From Xenoacremonium recifei (taxonomy: Eukaryota; Ascomycota; Sordariomycetes; Hypocreales; Nectriaceae), in contig WOFQ01000009.1 in NCBI GenBank assembly GCA_012184525.1, positions 806,001 to 870,000 of the forward strand: 64,000 nt of DNA. Direction: 5' to 3'. The notes beneath the pieces are model-generated. The model worked only from the letters and a program-made list of their open reading frames with translations. It was not told the origin of the DNA and ran no database searches. The position numbers and the translations under genes were made by a program. Of this stretch, positions 44,408 to 58,033 are shown piece after piece (position 1 is the first letter of the stretch; each line of letters opens with the position of its first letter).

Positions 44408-45205
44408 ATGGAGTCTTCAAGCAGGCGGAAGCCCATGATGTCACAACATAAGGTATCGCAAGAACCTACCTCAGAGCCCACCGCCGACGAGAATGCTCGC
44501 CCTCCAAAGCGCCGCCTCGCAACCGTCTACGATGCCGTCGCAGGTAAACCACCCCAGCCCAGCCAGCCCTTCGCTCAGCCTCGCCTCGCCGCGCACATCA
44601 CGTGAGACTCACCGTATGCAGGAAAGGTTTCATCGACGTCCCGCCTGCGCAGCGACGATGCCTCCGAGCTCCAAAGGACCACAGCAGCGTCCATCAAACA
44701 CTCCACCCGAGACACCACGTTGGCGCCTGACGAGGTGCTCTTCCGCCGCGCCGACGCACCCCAGCGGTACTTCGAGCACGACCTGTACTCAGCCCATGAG
44801 CGAGATCTGCCCCGCGGTGGCCAGGGCGTGCTCCCCGAAAGCGATCTTCTCAAGGCGATCCACGGCTACGCAAGTCGTTTCTATGCCGCCTCTGCCGACA
44901 ACAACAACGCCAGCAGTAACGCCGGCGGCGTCGACGAGCGCAGCATGGACGAGACGGCGCTGCTCGCGCTCGGAATCTTGCTCGAGGAGGCAGGGAGCGA
45001 GGTGCTCGGACGCAGGGGCGACCTCGTCTTCAGTGAAGGGGTCGCAGACGACGACGACGACGAAGACGACCCTGACGGCGATCATGGTGGAGATGAGGTG
45101 GCGCGGGCGGACTGTCGCATCGTTGGGCATCAAGACGTTGGGTTGAAAAGAAGGGGTCCAAGCAAACGGCGTAGGACTCGACAAGCGAGTGCCGAAGGCG
45201 AGTAA
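44408..45205 (+). CDS. Conserved-looking nuclear-type protein of unknown function
   Basis: 239 residues from two exons (44408-44543 and 44622-45205; 78-bp intron, GTAAAC donor and TATGCAG acceptor). It starts with a Ser/Lys/Arg-rich region (PPKRRLATVYDAVAG), then APDEVLFRRADAPQRYFEHD, and two helical segments, LPESDLLKAIHGYASRFYAA (about 120-140) and MDETALLALGILLEEAGSEVL (about 160-180). An acidic run of nine Asp/Glu follows (DDDDDEDD) and a strongly basic end, KRRGPSKRRRTR, which looks like a nuclear localisation signal. I do not recognise the family, but the helical blocks and intron make it a credible gene. A chromatin or transcription role would fit the acid/base layout but is only a guess. 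Confidence 0.72.
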
Positions 45206-47828
45206 AACCCCTCGTTGAACGGGCATCAGATGTCGGTCCGCCACGGAGTTGTTGGTTGCGAGTGGAAATAGCCACCCCCGGCTTATACTGAACTGCAAGT
45301 ATCGCACACCTATTCGTTCGCAGCGTTGGTACAAAAGACGGAGCAACCTTTGAAAATATCCACGGCGGGTAAGTGATCGGCAGTGTTCTGAGGATGAGCC
45401 CTGCAGAAAACCCTGCTAGAACGTCGACTTGACCCCGGGGTGCAGCATCAAGCGTGATCCGACATGAGCAACATCAGCGCATTTCGAACGGTCGAGATGC
45501 TACGACATGGGAATCGTGTCGCATCAGCATGCAAAATCCCATCCAGGCCAAGGCGCCCGCCGCGCCGCTGGTCACCCGCCTAGCGCCGCGTACCGAACGG
45601 CCTGTTCCTAGGGCTTTACGCGCGTATGTGCAGAGTAAAGTGAAAGTCTCTTAGCGAGGCGGACGGGCGCTCAGCAGAGATTGAATGGCATGGCATGTCT
45701 CGGTCTCCAGACTCTCACCGGGAAGCCCGTCTCCAGCCTCAAGCGTCGGGGGGCCCGACTTCTCCGGCTTCCGAGGAAAACTTGCTCTGCGGTTTCAGCC
45801 CTACCTCTTCGAGTTGCCAATCTAGGACAAAATACCCCTCAGGCCTATCTGTCTGATAGTCCCTACCATAGGAGCGAGAGCGAGCCGCGCAACCGGAGAG
45901 CCCCGTCAAGCAGGTTGATAATAATGGGAGGGATGGGCGTTTGATACCAAGACAAGACGTTGATAGAGTTCAGGCCAATCCCCACCCGCAATTACATAGG
46001 GGGGATGTACTAGGGAAGAGTACGGGGACCTTGTTAGGAGGCAGCCACAAAGGCTGAGGGGGTAATGGGACGTTCCTCGATGAGTGGTCGCCGACCATCG
46101 ACGAGGTACTCGGTACATGGACGGGGAGGCGTCTGGGGTGCAGCAAAGTACAGCTACTTCTGCCCAATGTCGAGACGAGGTCTTAAAGGGCGTATTAATC
46201 CAAGCGGTTGGGAGTGGAGGTAGCTCGTATCGAACAGAGACAGACAAAGGGTTCAGTAGCCGAGCTGCGGCGGCCGTTTCCACTTGCGGATCGTCGTCCT
46301 CGTTCAACCTCGCCGGTCCTCTGCTGGGATATCGACCGGCGGTAATCGAGTTCGCATTCTATCCCCTCTGGAGCAAAGGAAGCTTGCCCGTAGACGAAAG
46401 GTCCTTTCCGTCAACCATCAGATCAGAGCCACCATAAGCACGGCCGCCCGCAATTGACCCCCCTCTAGGAATTGCCGCTGCACACGACTGCAACCGAGCA
46501 GTTGTAACTGTAACAATCACCCCCGTCTCAGCTTCGCCAACGACGGAGCACTAGCCCTGGAGGAAGGACGACGGGAGAAAACCCAGCAGCGCCATGCGGG
46601 GTTGTTCGGTCTGGAAGCCGAGTCTGACATGGGTTGTCATCATGATACTGCTTCGTCGAGAAATGTAATTCGATGCGTGCGAATAAAACGGCCGGTAATG
46701 GCGATGCACTTGGACGCGTTTGGTGAGGTGGTGTGAGTCTTGTTCCCGGACCGACAGTAGGGATCCGATGTGCTTCTTCTGAACATGCATGGGTGATAGA
46801 CTTAGCTACTCCCAGAGAGAGGGGAATTCCATCGTCGGGCGGGAGGGACGTCATGATTTGCTGGTGAAGGAGAGAAAGCCGCAGGAAGACGCAGCGTGTA
46901 AGTCGCCAAAGTAGCAGATACTTCGTCGAGCCTAGTCAGGAATCGGGCGAGCCCGTTTCGTTCAACGGGAACACCCCCTCCTCTGCCCTCCATTTCGGAT
47001 GAGCCTTTTGCTGGTCAACTTCCTCCTTTGTCGCTACCCTAGACTGGAGTTGTGATAGGGAGTGTGAGTTCTGATACACCACCTGCTGGGACGCAATCAA
47101 CTCAATGCAGGCCAAGCCTCCATCCATTCCACTGGGTCAATGCCTCTCCCGCACCTGCTGTTAGTTGCGACTCCGTAGTCCCGTCTTGTCGCTGTTTGAG
47201 ACCCGATCGTAGCCGTCAACTTCCAAGCCTCACGGCTGGCTCTTTGACCCAACCAACACACACGCCCCTCCTGGACAATGCCTCATGGATGATGCTTCTT
47301 GGACGTGCAGCATCTCGCATTCTGCCCCTGTTGGAAAAAATATTGAGCGCACACCTCTCAGCGTCATCATGTATCATGTCCAGAACGCAGCCCGTCATCG
47401 AGACCCAGGCAAAGCTGTCTGTGGTCTGATGAGTAGCAACAGCTAGCATCAAAGTCACTACCCTCCCGCGCACCCCCCCATGCCTTGTCACAGTACATGT
47501 ACCAGCAGGTCTTCGTCTCCGTTCCAGTCCAGCAACGTGCGCCTCCTTCACCATGACGTGTCTTGCTCAAAGAACGCTTTTACGCGCCATCTTGTATAGT
47601 ACACACAAGCCTGAAAAACTACAGCTCTAGTGAGTAGCCTCGCATGTAAAGACAGATGGAGGTACTCCGTAGAAATTCAATAATTCTGGCTCCGACGACT
47701 GCCGAAAGCGAGGCGGCTGGTAGCAGGGAAAACAGGCCACTTTCGTCTCAACTTGAAACAGAAAACCCTCCGAAGCCACAAGCCCTCTGATGGCCTCTCG
47801 CGCTCGCCGCGTGCACTGACTAGACTGT

Positions 47829-47855
47829 GGACTGGACTGGACTGGACTGGACTGG
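47829..47855 (+). repeat. (GGACT)5 microsatellite
   Basis: Five perfect GGACT units plus a trailing GG. A shorter perfect run of three units occurs at 57298-57312. Confidence 0.9.
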
Positions 47856-50800
47856 TCGCTTGGCTGGGGCTGACTAGAAAGAGACCCTCCCCGCGAAACC
47901 CGTGGACGGCGCGGACGGGGCCTTGCGCTTTGGGATCTCAGCCACGGGCGGTCCCTGGTGCTTTTTCCCTTGTGTTCTTTCTCATGATCTCTCTGGCTTG
48001 GTCCCGGCTGAAGGTGCTTGATAACCTCATTGGGAGAGGTGGTGTGCGCCACCAGAGCGCGATGGAAGAAGCATGACGACCCGATACCTCCTCCTTCTCG
48101 GAAGCCACCAAGAGCTGTCCAGAACTCGCCAGGAGATGAGGTTGGCAAGAAGGTTACGGGAACGCTTCCGCGGCCGTTGTGGTGCCCTCTGGTCCTCCGC
48201 TACTAGTCCATAGTGCGGTCCTAGTAGGCCAGCATCGTCATCGTCGTCGTGGTGTCTCGGCCGGGTGCCTTCGTGAGACGCTGCACTCAGTGCACTGAAC
48301 TACATGCCTTGATTGTTTGCTCCTGGGGGTCTCACAATATCGCCGGCGCGCCACCATCTCGCTGAGCGTCGCACTGCATCTCAAGCTGCCCTCGGAAAAG
48401 GCGCGAACTCACGCACGAGTGTCTCTGGCTGTGTTGCCGTGGCTGCATGTCTCATTCCGCCGACCGGGGAATGAACAACACAACCCCTCTCTCCTCAAGC
48501 CACCGTCAAGGTTCTGACACCGCTGGCAGTGGCCAACAGCTCATCCTGTCCCGGTCATGTGGTCGAGGGAAGCCTGGGTTGTGTCTCACGTCCGAACGAG
48601 CGTGCGTGAGAGGACCCTTGCCTTTATGGCGGACAGATGCAGCCTGCGATTGCTCTTACGCATCAATATCCCGCAATGAGAAGAATGAAGCTGTAGATAG
48701 TGGACACCGTCTCTATTGCCTCGTCACATGGATGGAGCCCATGGGCAGAGGAATGGAGGCATGGCCTCATCCCGCGGCCTGGATGATAGGATGCGTTCAG
48801 ACACTCATGGCCAGGTCTGGAAAAAAACGAAAGCCCCAGGTTGGCTCCCCGCCAATGTCGCCGGCATTTAACATGCCGTATTCTGCATTCGCGTAACCCT
48901 CTCAGTAATCTTATGTCGCTGATGGTTGAAGATATGCCGAGTAATCAAATCAGCCAACACGCGTGTGTGACAACACACATCCTGCAAAATGATGGGGGTT
49001 GGGAGGGTGCGAATTTCGTCATGGTTACAGGCTTGCTTTTGTCACGGAGTCTCAATTGACATCGAATGCATCTCGATCGTTCGCCAAGTTCCCGCAGCCG
49101 CGATTGTTTGTAGGTCCGAAACAACGGCGTGTAAGGATTTGCCCAGCCATTCTCCTTCCGAACCAGAGGCTTGGGACAGCATGATTGCTAAGGACTTTTG
49201 CCATCGTGGGAGCTTTGCTTGGGCCTGGGCTTCTTCGTTTCGACCCCAAACGCTCAATCGCACACTGTGACCTGGGTGGTCTCGGTCCTATCCGAATCCT
49301 TCTGTCAACAGAATGTCGTAACGGTCTTCCCTCCGTCTGTCCATCGTTGTCATGTCCGTCATCACTTTGAGGTCATATGGTCCGTTCACCTGTCAAAATT
49401 GCCATAACAGAGCGGCTAGTTCTTAGCCGCGGATAGCCCGGAGATGTGTGTTTGAGCCTCCATCCTCGGTGACGGGGCACTGAGAGGGACATCCTTGTTT
49501 ACTGGGTATAACGTGACGGGTTTCTGCTCACCGGTTACTGTCTTGGCAGCCGCTAATATGGAGTTGGTGAGCAGACAGCTGATGTGGCTGAGGTAGTGAG
49601 ATTTGGCGTGGGTGTGAGATCGTACCCGAGCCCTGACGTCCAATGGGTGAATGACCAGTGAACCTTGCTTGACCAGCCTCGAGACGTATTGCGAATGCAT
49701 TGAAGTTGGCACGCGTTTACAGGAGATGCAACTCCACAAACAATGTCAGACACCAGCCAAGATGGGCGGCCCGCTCACCGTAGCATCGCGAAAGCTCTGT
49801 CAAGTACCGAAATGATGGGGGAGAATTGGGGTCGGTCTTCCTGTCTGATCGTCGTCATCTCTGCTTGAACGAAATTTAGGGCCGATCAAAACTCTGTTGA
49901 GCGTCGGAACTCGGCCGGTGACCAAAAGTCAGAGTGAGGAGCACTTCGATAGGAAGCCGATGGTTTTCAGGCCAGCTCCTCGTTGCCGTCAGACTGGTGA
50001 CATCCATACAAGTAAGCGATAGAACCTGTATACCTTGAAAATACAAGTTAAAAGAAACACCTGCCATCATCAAGTCTAGTGGACTTCGATACGCGATTCG
50101 ACAGTGAGCCAGCGGGCGGAACAAGGGTGCACGGAGACTTACAGCTTATTAGAGCGACTGTAACTGTAAGTGTCCGTCCTCCGGCCGAACTACTGGCTCT
50201 AAACGCCCCATCCCCAAAAATCGTACGATGGTCCAGTTCCGAAATTCTCAAGCAGCCATTGCGGTTTCCAACGAGCCGAAAATAGCGAAAGAGGAGCAGG
50301 CCAGGGGTCGAAAAACACAGATTGACAGGTCACAAGCCCGTCAGAATCCTCGACAGCCTTGGAGCAAGAGTCAACCCATGCAGCTCAGTGCAGCCAAAGT
50401 CATGCGAAGTACCACAGTATCGAGACAGAGAAGCAAATCCAAGCCAGGGAGTGAATGCCTAGGTTGCAGTAACTCTCTCCCCCGGCAACAATATCGAAAG
50501 GTCCTTTCAAGTAAGAAAGGCAAATATCCGCAGGAATCCCGACCTGCGAGTGATATCAAGGCATCCTTCGGCGCCCATTCAAGCCTCGGCGTCTCCAGTC
50601 GGGCGATCCAATCTCGACAACCTTGAACAACTGAAACCATGTCCATGGGACTCCCAATCGAGCGGTAAATCTGTGGAGTTGCGTGCCTACCGAGCGGAGA
50701 ACTGAACTCAGGTCTTGGGACTTTTGATGACCATCTCAGGCCTGTTCAACTCCCTACTTCACCCCAGAAAGCTCATATATCACTTCTCAATTTCGCTGCG

Positions 50801-51281
50801 AAGGTGCTGCAAAAATGCCGCCAGTGGAAACCGCATCGCGGGCCGTTGCATTGCAGAGCGTTTCGAATGAGCAGATCTCGTTAAAACTTGCTCTAGTATG
50901 ATCGGAATAGTATTTCCCTGGCTGTATGAATATGCAGAATAACAATTGTGCGTCTGGTACCTAGTCAAGCCTGTTGTATTGTTATGTACCGATCCTGGAT
51001 TTTCAATGCTTTCTAACATATCTTTCGTGGTTGACCTCAAGAGTACTGGAAATTCTCGGAGGGGGTTGCATTAAAGTAGCTTCAGCTCGTAAGAGATTTC
51101 CCCATTGGAATTCGAAGACTGGGCTGGTTATGATGGCTATTAGGATCGGGCAGAGATTGGTCGTTGGCAAAGGCGCACGACGGACAAGCCATGTAGAGTA
51201 CCCCAACTTCCGTGGAGTGATCACAACGTTTCTCGCAACAACGAAAGAGTCTGTACAGTCCCGCTGTTTTCCACCCTGACC

Positions 51282-51355
51282 TCTTTGTTTTTTTCTTTCT
51301 TTTTCTTTTTCGGACGTTTCTTTCTTTTTTTCTCCCTCGATTCTTTCTTTTCTTG
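51282..51355 (+). repeat. Pyrimidine-only tract (T/C-rich)
   Basis: Almost uninterrupted T and C on the plus strand (TTTTTTTCTTTCTTTTTC and similar), broken by a short CGGACG. It is a simple-sequence tract inside the gene-free region; no function can be read from it. Confidence 0.75.
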
Positions 51356-54300
51356 GCACTGGCATCCGTAACGGTGGAGGGGAGACTTAACTAGCAGCTG
51401 TCGACGAATCTGAACCCCGGTGTTGTCTCACAGGTGACGACAAGACAGGCAAGTGCCCGATCCATGCGGATTTCGGACCAAGGGGATTTCCCTTGTGAAC
51501 CCCGAGTGTCTCAGGAGAATCGAGTTTCTTTTTCCCCAGCCGCGAGAACCAAGCGAGATGAGTCCGCAGGCAAATGCAACGCAGCGGCTGGATGGATTCC
51601 TTGACTCGTGACCTGACCGCGAAGCAGGAGACAGCGGGCTGACGCCACTGACCGCACCCCTTTAGGAGGAGTTCAGGCGGCGAGCTGAGCTATTGTGACA
51701 AAGCATGGAGTATGTACTATGTTGATATGACAATTGTGACACCGCTGGTGAAGGTGACGATGGATGTCTTGCCCGACCACTCGGCGCCACCACCGAAAAG
51801 GCGGGGAAATCGGGACGGAGGCTATGAGACAGGACCATGAGGCTGCAGGTTGCAATTATGGTCCAATCCAGGCTGTTGTGTCGTCAACTCATAATTGTAG
51901 TGACATGCCGTCATCAGCGAGACGGCCCCAATCGGACCTGAAACGCCGAGATCAAATTTTGCGCGCATCCACGAACCAACACAGCTGAAGCGATGTCGCT
52001 GTCGTCACCTCGATCTGGAGGCGTTCACATGCACAAACGGGCAGGTTTGACGACATAGCGTGGTGTAGTGCGGAACCTGCATCCCGCCTCCAGGATCACA
52101 GTCGTCGAAGTGGACTGGGCTCCCACCAGTCGCAGTGCGTATCGTCTCGCAAGCAGGGGAAGGCCATGACGAAGGAATTTGCCTGGGGCTCCATCGTATC
52201 CGCATCCTTGGTCTTGGGTATGGGGAAGAAGATCGTGTTGGAGGCGGAAGAACTTGAGCAGAAGGGTGAATGCGTGCTTGAGGCACGACTCGACGCACAC
52301 CTTCAACCCCTGAGCCGGAAGAAGCAACTTCAGAAGCCACTTGCACCTCTTCGGTCGGATCATGAACTCTCTTTGGCTACTCATCCCCTGACCGGTGCGG
52401 CCGCTAACGTAGCGTCCACGCTTCCGCCACGTTTTCTCACAGTGAGGTTCAGCTTGGAGCACCTGGAGATAGACCGAGAAACTTCCAGGGGGACCAGCCT
52501 CCTGCTCCTCCCAGGCAGCGGTTTTTCTGAAAGAAGGGGGGGCAATAGCCGCGGGCGTTTTGGACCCCTCCCTTGCGATGAAGGGGGGATCGGGCACACC
52601 CACTCAGTCGGCGACCACGAGCGAGAATTTGCCTGACCTTCGAAGCCTTCTAGCGCGTCCTCAAATCGGTGGAGAGGGGTTGAATTCATGGAGAGCGAGG
52701 AGGGTGTACCTGATTCCGCGCCCGCGCCGCTCCGTAATGCACCGTAGCCCGTCGCCCGTCGCCCGGGGAATGCGAAAGCGCCCGGCAAACTGACTCGTCA
52801 TATTTGCTTTTTCTTCCAGAAGTCGACGAGGGTCGCAACTAGTCTCAGCCAAGCAGGTTGCGAGAACGGAAAAAGAATGTCTGGCGACGTCTCTAACAGG
52901 CTCCTGCGTCCCAGACCCGTGTCGTCGGGTTGCCCTTCGCGTGGCCCCTGCGAGTGTGGCGGCTCACTATCGTCACACGCCGGCTCGAAAGAAGCAGCCC
53001 GTGTAGGAAGCCAAATTGCGCCCACGACTCGTAGACAACCTCTTCCGTTGAAGCGTCTCGGTCCAGTCGTGACGACTCTGAGGACACACTCCCCTGAGTA
53101 CGTACGCCACGGCCGAAGGGGTTCGTACGGAGTCCAGAACAGTATCCTATCAGGACCAGTCCCCAGTCACGACCCCTGGCTTCAGCAGAGATGGCTCCCA
53201 TCGTCCCACTAATCCAATACTCCCGTAGCGAAATCCCCATTGCTTAGACGAGCTTCCTTTCCATTAGCGGCGTCCCAGCGATCTGGAAACCTCAAGGTTG
53301 ACCAGACGGCACCTCCGGGGAGCCTAGTATCCGAGAAGGAGAGGAGGGGATACACTAAATTGCTGCAATCAAAGGACGAGCAAGGCTCGCAGTACTCCGT
53401 ATGGATCAAGAAGCCCAAGAGGTTTCGGTACCTGTCCAAAACTTTTATTCCCACGCCTCTGACGCCGACAGATTTCGTCCAGGATTGACGCTAGAAGGAT
53501 ATCCGGGCTACCAAAGTTGCGAAAGAACCGACTGGCAGACATCGAAGGGTTAGCATCCGCCGTAAGCTCTTGGCAATACACGGTAAGTCAACACCTTAAG
53601 ACGTTCAGTACCTGTGTACGGAGTACTGTGACTTCATTATACCATGCAGCTTTTTAACCGTGGATACTGGCTTCTTAGGAGGCTCAAGTGAAGTTTCAGC
53701 CCCCGCTTCTGTTCATTCGGTGCAGGAACGCCAGAACCAATCCCTGTAACTCTCAGATTTCGAAAAGTCTGGATAGGAGGGAGGTGACTTGACGATCATT
53801 CGAAGGGTCCAGCTTTTTGTGAGCGAAGCACAGACGGGCGTCAAGTATTTCAATTGGTTACCCACGGAAAAACTTGACACAACTGGTCCCTTGATGATCG
53901 AAGGATCGCCTCTGTCATTGACAGTCTCACTCCGTGCCCCGTGTGAGAGGCGGGGGCGACGCTCAACACTCGGACAACCGTGACAGTCAGGCATCCAGGA
54001 ACACACGCCTCGTCATCTGCGGGGACAACAAAGACACCAAGTTCTACCGATAACATGGTTCGGAGGAGGGGACGTTGGGCATCAATGGAAATCCCGAGAT
54101 TTTCTTTGCCACGCTCCAAGGAGCTGGTTCAGCCCCGGATCTACAGTTGATGTTTTCCCCTCCAAGGAAGTTGAAGGGGCTCGACTGCGTCCTAGAAGAG
54201 CACCGTCTGAATGATCGACCGGTCGATCGAGGTGGTAAGTTCTACAGGACCGACTCGGCCGATCTGATGTTCTAGAGGGAATTTGCGCTAGGGGTGGCCC

Positions 54301-57297
54301 TGCAGCGAGTCAGATCAAGCGCAGGTTTGAGGCCGTCGAGGTTGGAGTCCGTGTGTGATGCTATGGTTGCGGCCGAGACGGTAGGCTACCACGGAAGACC
54401 TGTCGCAGAGACCGTTCCTTACGGCCTGTTGGACGGAACATCGGCTGGAGGGGTTCCCGCCATGCAGGAAATGCGACCTCGGTGATCCATTCAGGAGCCA
54501 TGCGGCACAGATAACAACAGAGGGGCATTGCAAGCTTTGAGATCGTTTAAAACTTGAGGTTCGTTCCGATCAGTTTTGTACGTGGATATGTCCCGGAAAT
54601 GAGGTCATCTTCCAGAAGCCTTTCGAGAAGGGACCGTGGCCGCGCTACCGCATGGACTGGTTTCTGGTAGGTGGGAGGTAAGCGGCCGGGAAGCCACATG
54701 GTGACCATGCGACCGACATAGAGACCGTATGTACCAGTGCGAGCAGCGCTAGAATGCCTCTGCGAAGGGCTTCTTTTCAGGCCGTACGGGATGGTTCATG
54801 CTCATGGGTTGAGACCCACTGCTGAAAGCAAAGTTGCGCCGCGGGGCCCCTTGTTAAGTGCTCTTTTAGGAGAATCAAGTCGGCTGATGCTCCTGCTCTC
54901 GGAGATCGTGGCATCAACCAAGGTAGCCTCAAGCATACATGGTTCTGATTGTTGAGATTTCGAATGTTGACGTGAACTGTAAGGATTCGTGAACGGAGTG
55001 TTATTCAGAGGTACGTGCACCTCTCAGCGATGTGGTGATCGCAGTAACTCTGCTGTGGCTTCACACTGTCCGTGTGAGACTTGCGGCTGGCGGCTCCATC
55101 CCACCTGCACGTACTCTGTACGGTTGTGAGACTGGTGGACAGTGCAAACCCTGGATTGATCGTTTCTGGTTCGCATTGGGTAGCCACATCCGGGATGGCC
55201 CCAGCAAAATCGTTTGGCAGTTGACAGCATCCTCGCGGCGTCGTATCACCTAGCAATGTCTCCGTTTACCGATGTCAACGCTCTCGTGAAAGTCAGAGCG
55301 TGAGCGCGCAAGGACAATGGGGCGGTCGAAAATGGGCCGGTAAAATGTCGTACTCTCCATTGCTGAGACGACGCTTGATTCTGCAATAATCCTAGTGAAA
55401 GGGTTACTATTAGTGAGGCTGACCAAAATGCAACGCAAGGTACATTTGAGGTAGCCAGAAAACGGTTTCATACGGGAACGTTTGATGGAGCGGGGGAGTC
55501 GCTCAGTCGCAGACGGCCATAGCAGCGGGTACCTAGCTTGCTTGGCTGTCACGCAACTTTCCGACAGAGTCGGGGCTGCCAGGGCCGAAGACTCTACCGA
55601 TTGGACAGAACCGCACCTGATGAGGCGTGCTAGGTGCTGTGCTTGCTCTAGGGCGCGCGAAGCTCGCTGGGACTGGCCCGTGAAGCACATCGCGCTTCTC
55701 ATTATTAGCACTGAGTCGTGCTCATTGCGAAGCCAATGCAGCTTGACTCTTGTCGGCGTCTGAGGCGGTCCAGCGTCTTAGTTATAGGCAGCACAGCGCA
55801 GTTATCGGGAACGGTGCCATTGGGGAGAGGGAACAAGGAGGGATGGGCTTGCGGTGGTGTTCGTACTGTACAAACCTGGTCAGCACCCTGTTAGCAAGCT
55901 GGCATGACTGGCGATTCATTTCATCGACATCCCATTGTCCGCCCTTCTGGATCAATTTTGAAAGGGGCTGGACTAGCTCATGGCTCTGGCCACTCCGTAG
56001 CCACACATGGGGGCCAAAATGAGATGGAACATGACAGACAGTGATGGAGGATGACGGATGATGAAGGCGCAGACCGGAGAAGCTTCATCAGCTCTGGCAG
56101 ATCTGACAGCTCAGTGCAAGTACCTACTTCCCGTCGCGCCTGCCAGAGATGCTCGTACAGTGTGAAGGTGGCAGGTGGCAGGGTCGACACTGCCCTTTGC
56201 CGCGAAGCCCAGCCGTCGCTGGTGTCCATCACGTGGGCCCAGCTGCGGTTACCGTGGTCTCCTCACGATGTCTAACATCAAGCCGAACTGCATTGTCGAC
56301 ATCGACATCAATGCCGGCAGGGGACGTCGCCGCGACGCGCAACTCACAAAGGCCAAGACGAGGCGGACGACGCCGTCACCGAGAACTTCATCCTTCAAAC
56401 CGGCCAGAATCGCATTGGATTTGTCACCCACGGTCGCTTGCAAGTACCCATCCATCTGCGGCTTCAACACCACGCACGAAAATACTGCGTCTGTGGAGAC
56501 CATTCCCTTGGCCCCGTTGCGCTATACACGCCGCCGGGAGGGCTCCAGCTCCCAGGTCCACGCCACGGACTGAGTGGTCAAATTGGCACTCGGTAGCCGG
56601 TACTCGTCTCGTCTTCAGCGCAAAGTTCTCAGTCGCAGCCTCAAACTGCGCAGAGGATTTCCCGCTGCGTCCAAGCACCATCAGCCAATCATCGAGCCAT
56701 CCCTGTCGAGGCTGGCCGGGTTCACCCCCTCCATCCGCTCCCTGGGAGCTCCTTGGTGCGGAAAAAACGAGAAGAAAAAAAAAGAAATCGGTACAAGTAC
56801 ATGCTGCACTGCAAGGCGTGGTGTGTGGTGGTGCGCTGAGAGAAGCAACAGCAGCTCCGCTTCTTCCTCGCTCACAGGTTGCAAAGCCTCCCCCAAAGTT
56901 GCGGTGTTGCGCTGGCGTCGTCGCATCTCGCGCTTGTTGTCGATATCGCGCACTCCCCTCCCTCTGCATCACCCGCTCGCCGTCCTCTCATCCTCCTCGA
57001 CGCGCTCTTTTGCGAAGCACAGCAACCCTCATACGAGGCCGCTCGAGTTCAACAGTTTGCGGCAGCAAAGCACCCGGCTGACGTTGAAGGCCAGCTCCCA
57101 TTGGCAGCTATCCGAACCCGCGCTCCGCACTCGCCCACCGGAGGCCCGTCCCTCACGGAACCGCGCGATATTGGCCGTTACTGCGAGCGAGACTGACGTA
57201 CCGCACGGGACCTGGCCAGGCGGTTCCAGGTACAGTGACTTCGGCCGTTCCAGCGAGCGACGGGTGTGTGGTGTGTGGTGACGGAAGGGAAAAAAAC

Positions 57298-57312
57298 GGA
57301 CTGGACTGGACT
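57298..57312 (+). repeat. (GGACT)3 microsatellite
   Basis: Three perfect GGACT units, the same unit as the longer array at 47829-47855. Confidence 0.75.
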
Positions 57313-58033
57313 GCGGCAGGGGACCCCCCAACATCGTGGCCCCTCCCCCCGGTCATCACAAGCGACCAGGCTGGTCGACACCCTGGCCCTGCTAGCTCCG
57401 AGAGTCTGTCAAAAGTCGACAGGGACGCTACCTCGATTGGGGCCCAGCAGCCTCTCGCGTGCCCGCCCACCCCCGGCAGACCGTCTTTTGTGCGTGCCTG
57501 CACTCCGGCTTGACATCGACATCATCCTCAGACTCCATCCACACTCGCGCGCCAGAAACTTGCGCCTCTGCATCCTCTCTCTCTCTTTTTCCCTCCCTTC
57601 GGCTCGCCCAGCCAGCCAGCCAGCCAGGTACTTTCTCCGCACAGTCCTGCTTTTGCGCCATCATTCTCGGCCCCACCGGTCCTGAGTCCCTGGACTGGTA
57701 ACCAAGAGCTTGACGAAGCTCCGTCTCTGCCCAACTGTTGATCCCGCCGCGTCGCCGGGGCCTTGGGCTGAACTTGACTCGGCATCTTCCCTCTCCTCCA
57801 ACTCGACCTTCGATCTCTCGCGACGGTACTTGGCCCTCCCTCGTACTCCGTACATTGGATGTCATCATACCCAATCGTTCCAGACACGCCCACCCCCATG
57901 CCGTGCCCGTCCCTCAACTGCCATTACTGAGAGGAGAGGGCCCAATTATCATCCCGCCCCTCCAGCTCCCGACTACCTGGAAGCTTCACACTCCCCCGGG
58001 CGGCCCTTTTTGTTTCGCCTCCAAAGGCTTTCC

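Larger units (their letters stand above)
45206..58033. other. About 12.8 kb without a supportable gene
   Basis: Frames exist in all six phases but none is convincing: the longest plus-strand frame (56149-57081) is rich in Arg, Ser, Pro and Cys, and overlapping frames on both strands compete. There are pyrimidine tracts, GGACT microsatellites and several TACTCCGTA sites. The last 500 bp look like the promoter and leader of the transcription factor gene. It may be an accessory or decayed region, or may hold noncoding transcripts that I cannot see. Confidence 0.4.

Noticed and set aside
47627..48148. 173-codon minus-strand frame
   Set aside because: Begins with TTG, contains the translated GGACT microsatellite (SSPVQSSPVQ-like text) and is otherwise low-complexity.
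50228..50626. 132-codon, Lys/Arg/Ser-rich plus-strand ORF starting with ATG
   Set aside because: No family resemblance, simple basic composition and no promoter or intron signals; chance remains the simplest explanation.
52025..52636. Overlapping 192-codon minus and 156-codon plus frames
   Set aside because: The minus frame begins only with GTG; both overlap the same DNA and neither resembles a known protein.
56249..56503. Minus-strand frame with a protein-like stretch (GDKSNAILAGLKDEVLGDGV)
   Set aside because: The frame is short, has no ATG at its start and no joinable neighbour exon, and I could not match it to a family with confidence.
56149..57081. 310-codon plus-strand ORF upstream of the transcription factor
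   Set aside because: Arg/Ser/Pro/Cys-rich, matched by overlapping long frames on both strands, and without any domain-like text; it looks like open noncoding sequence.
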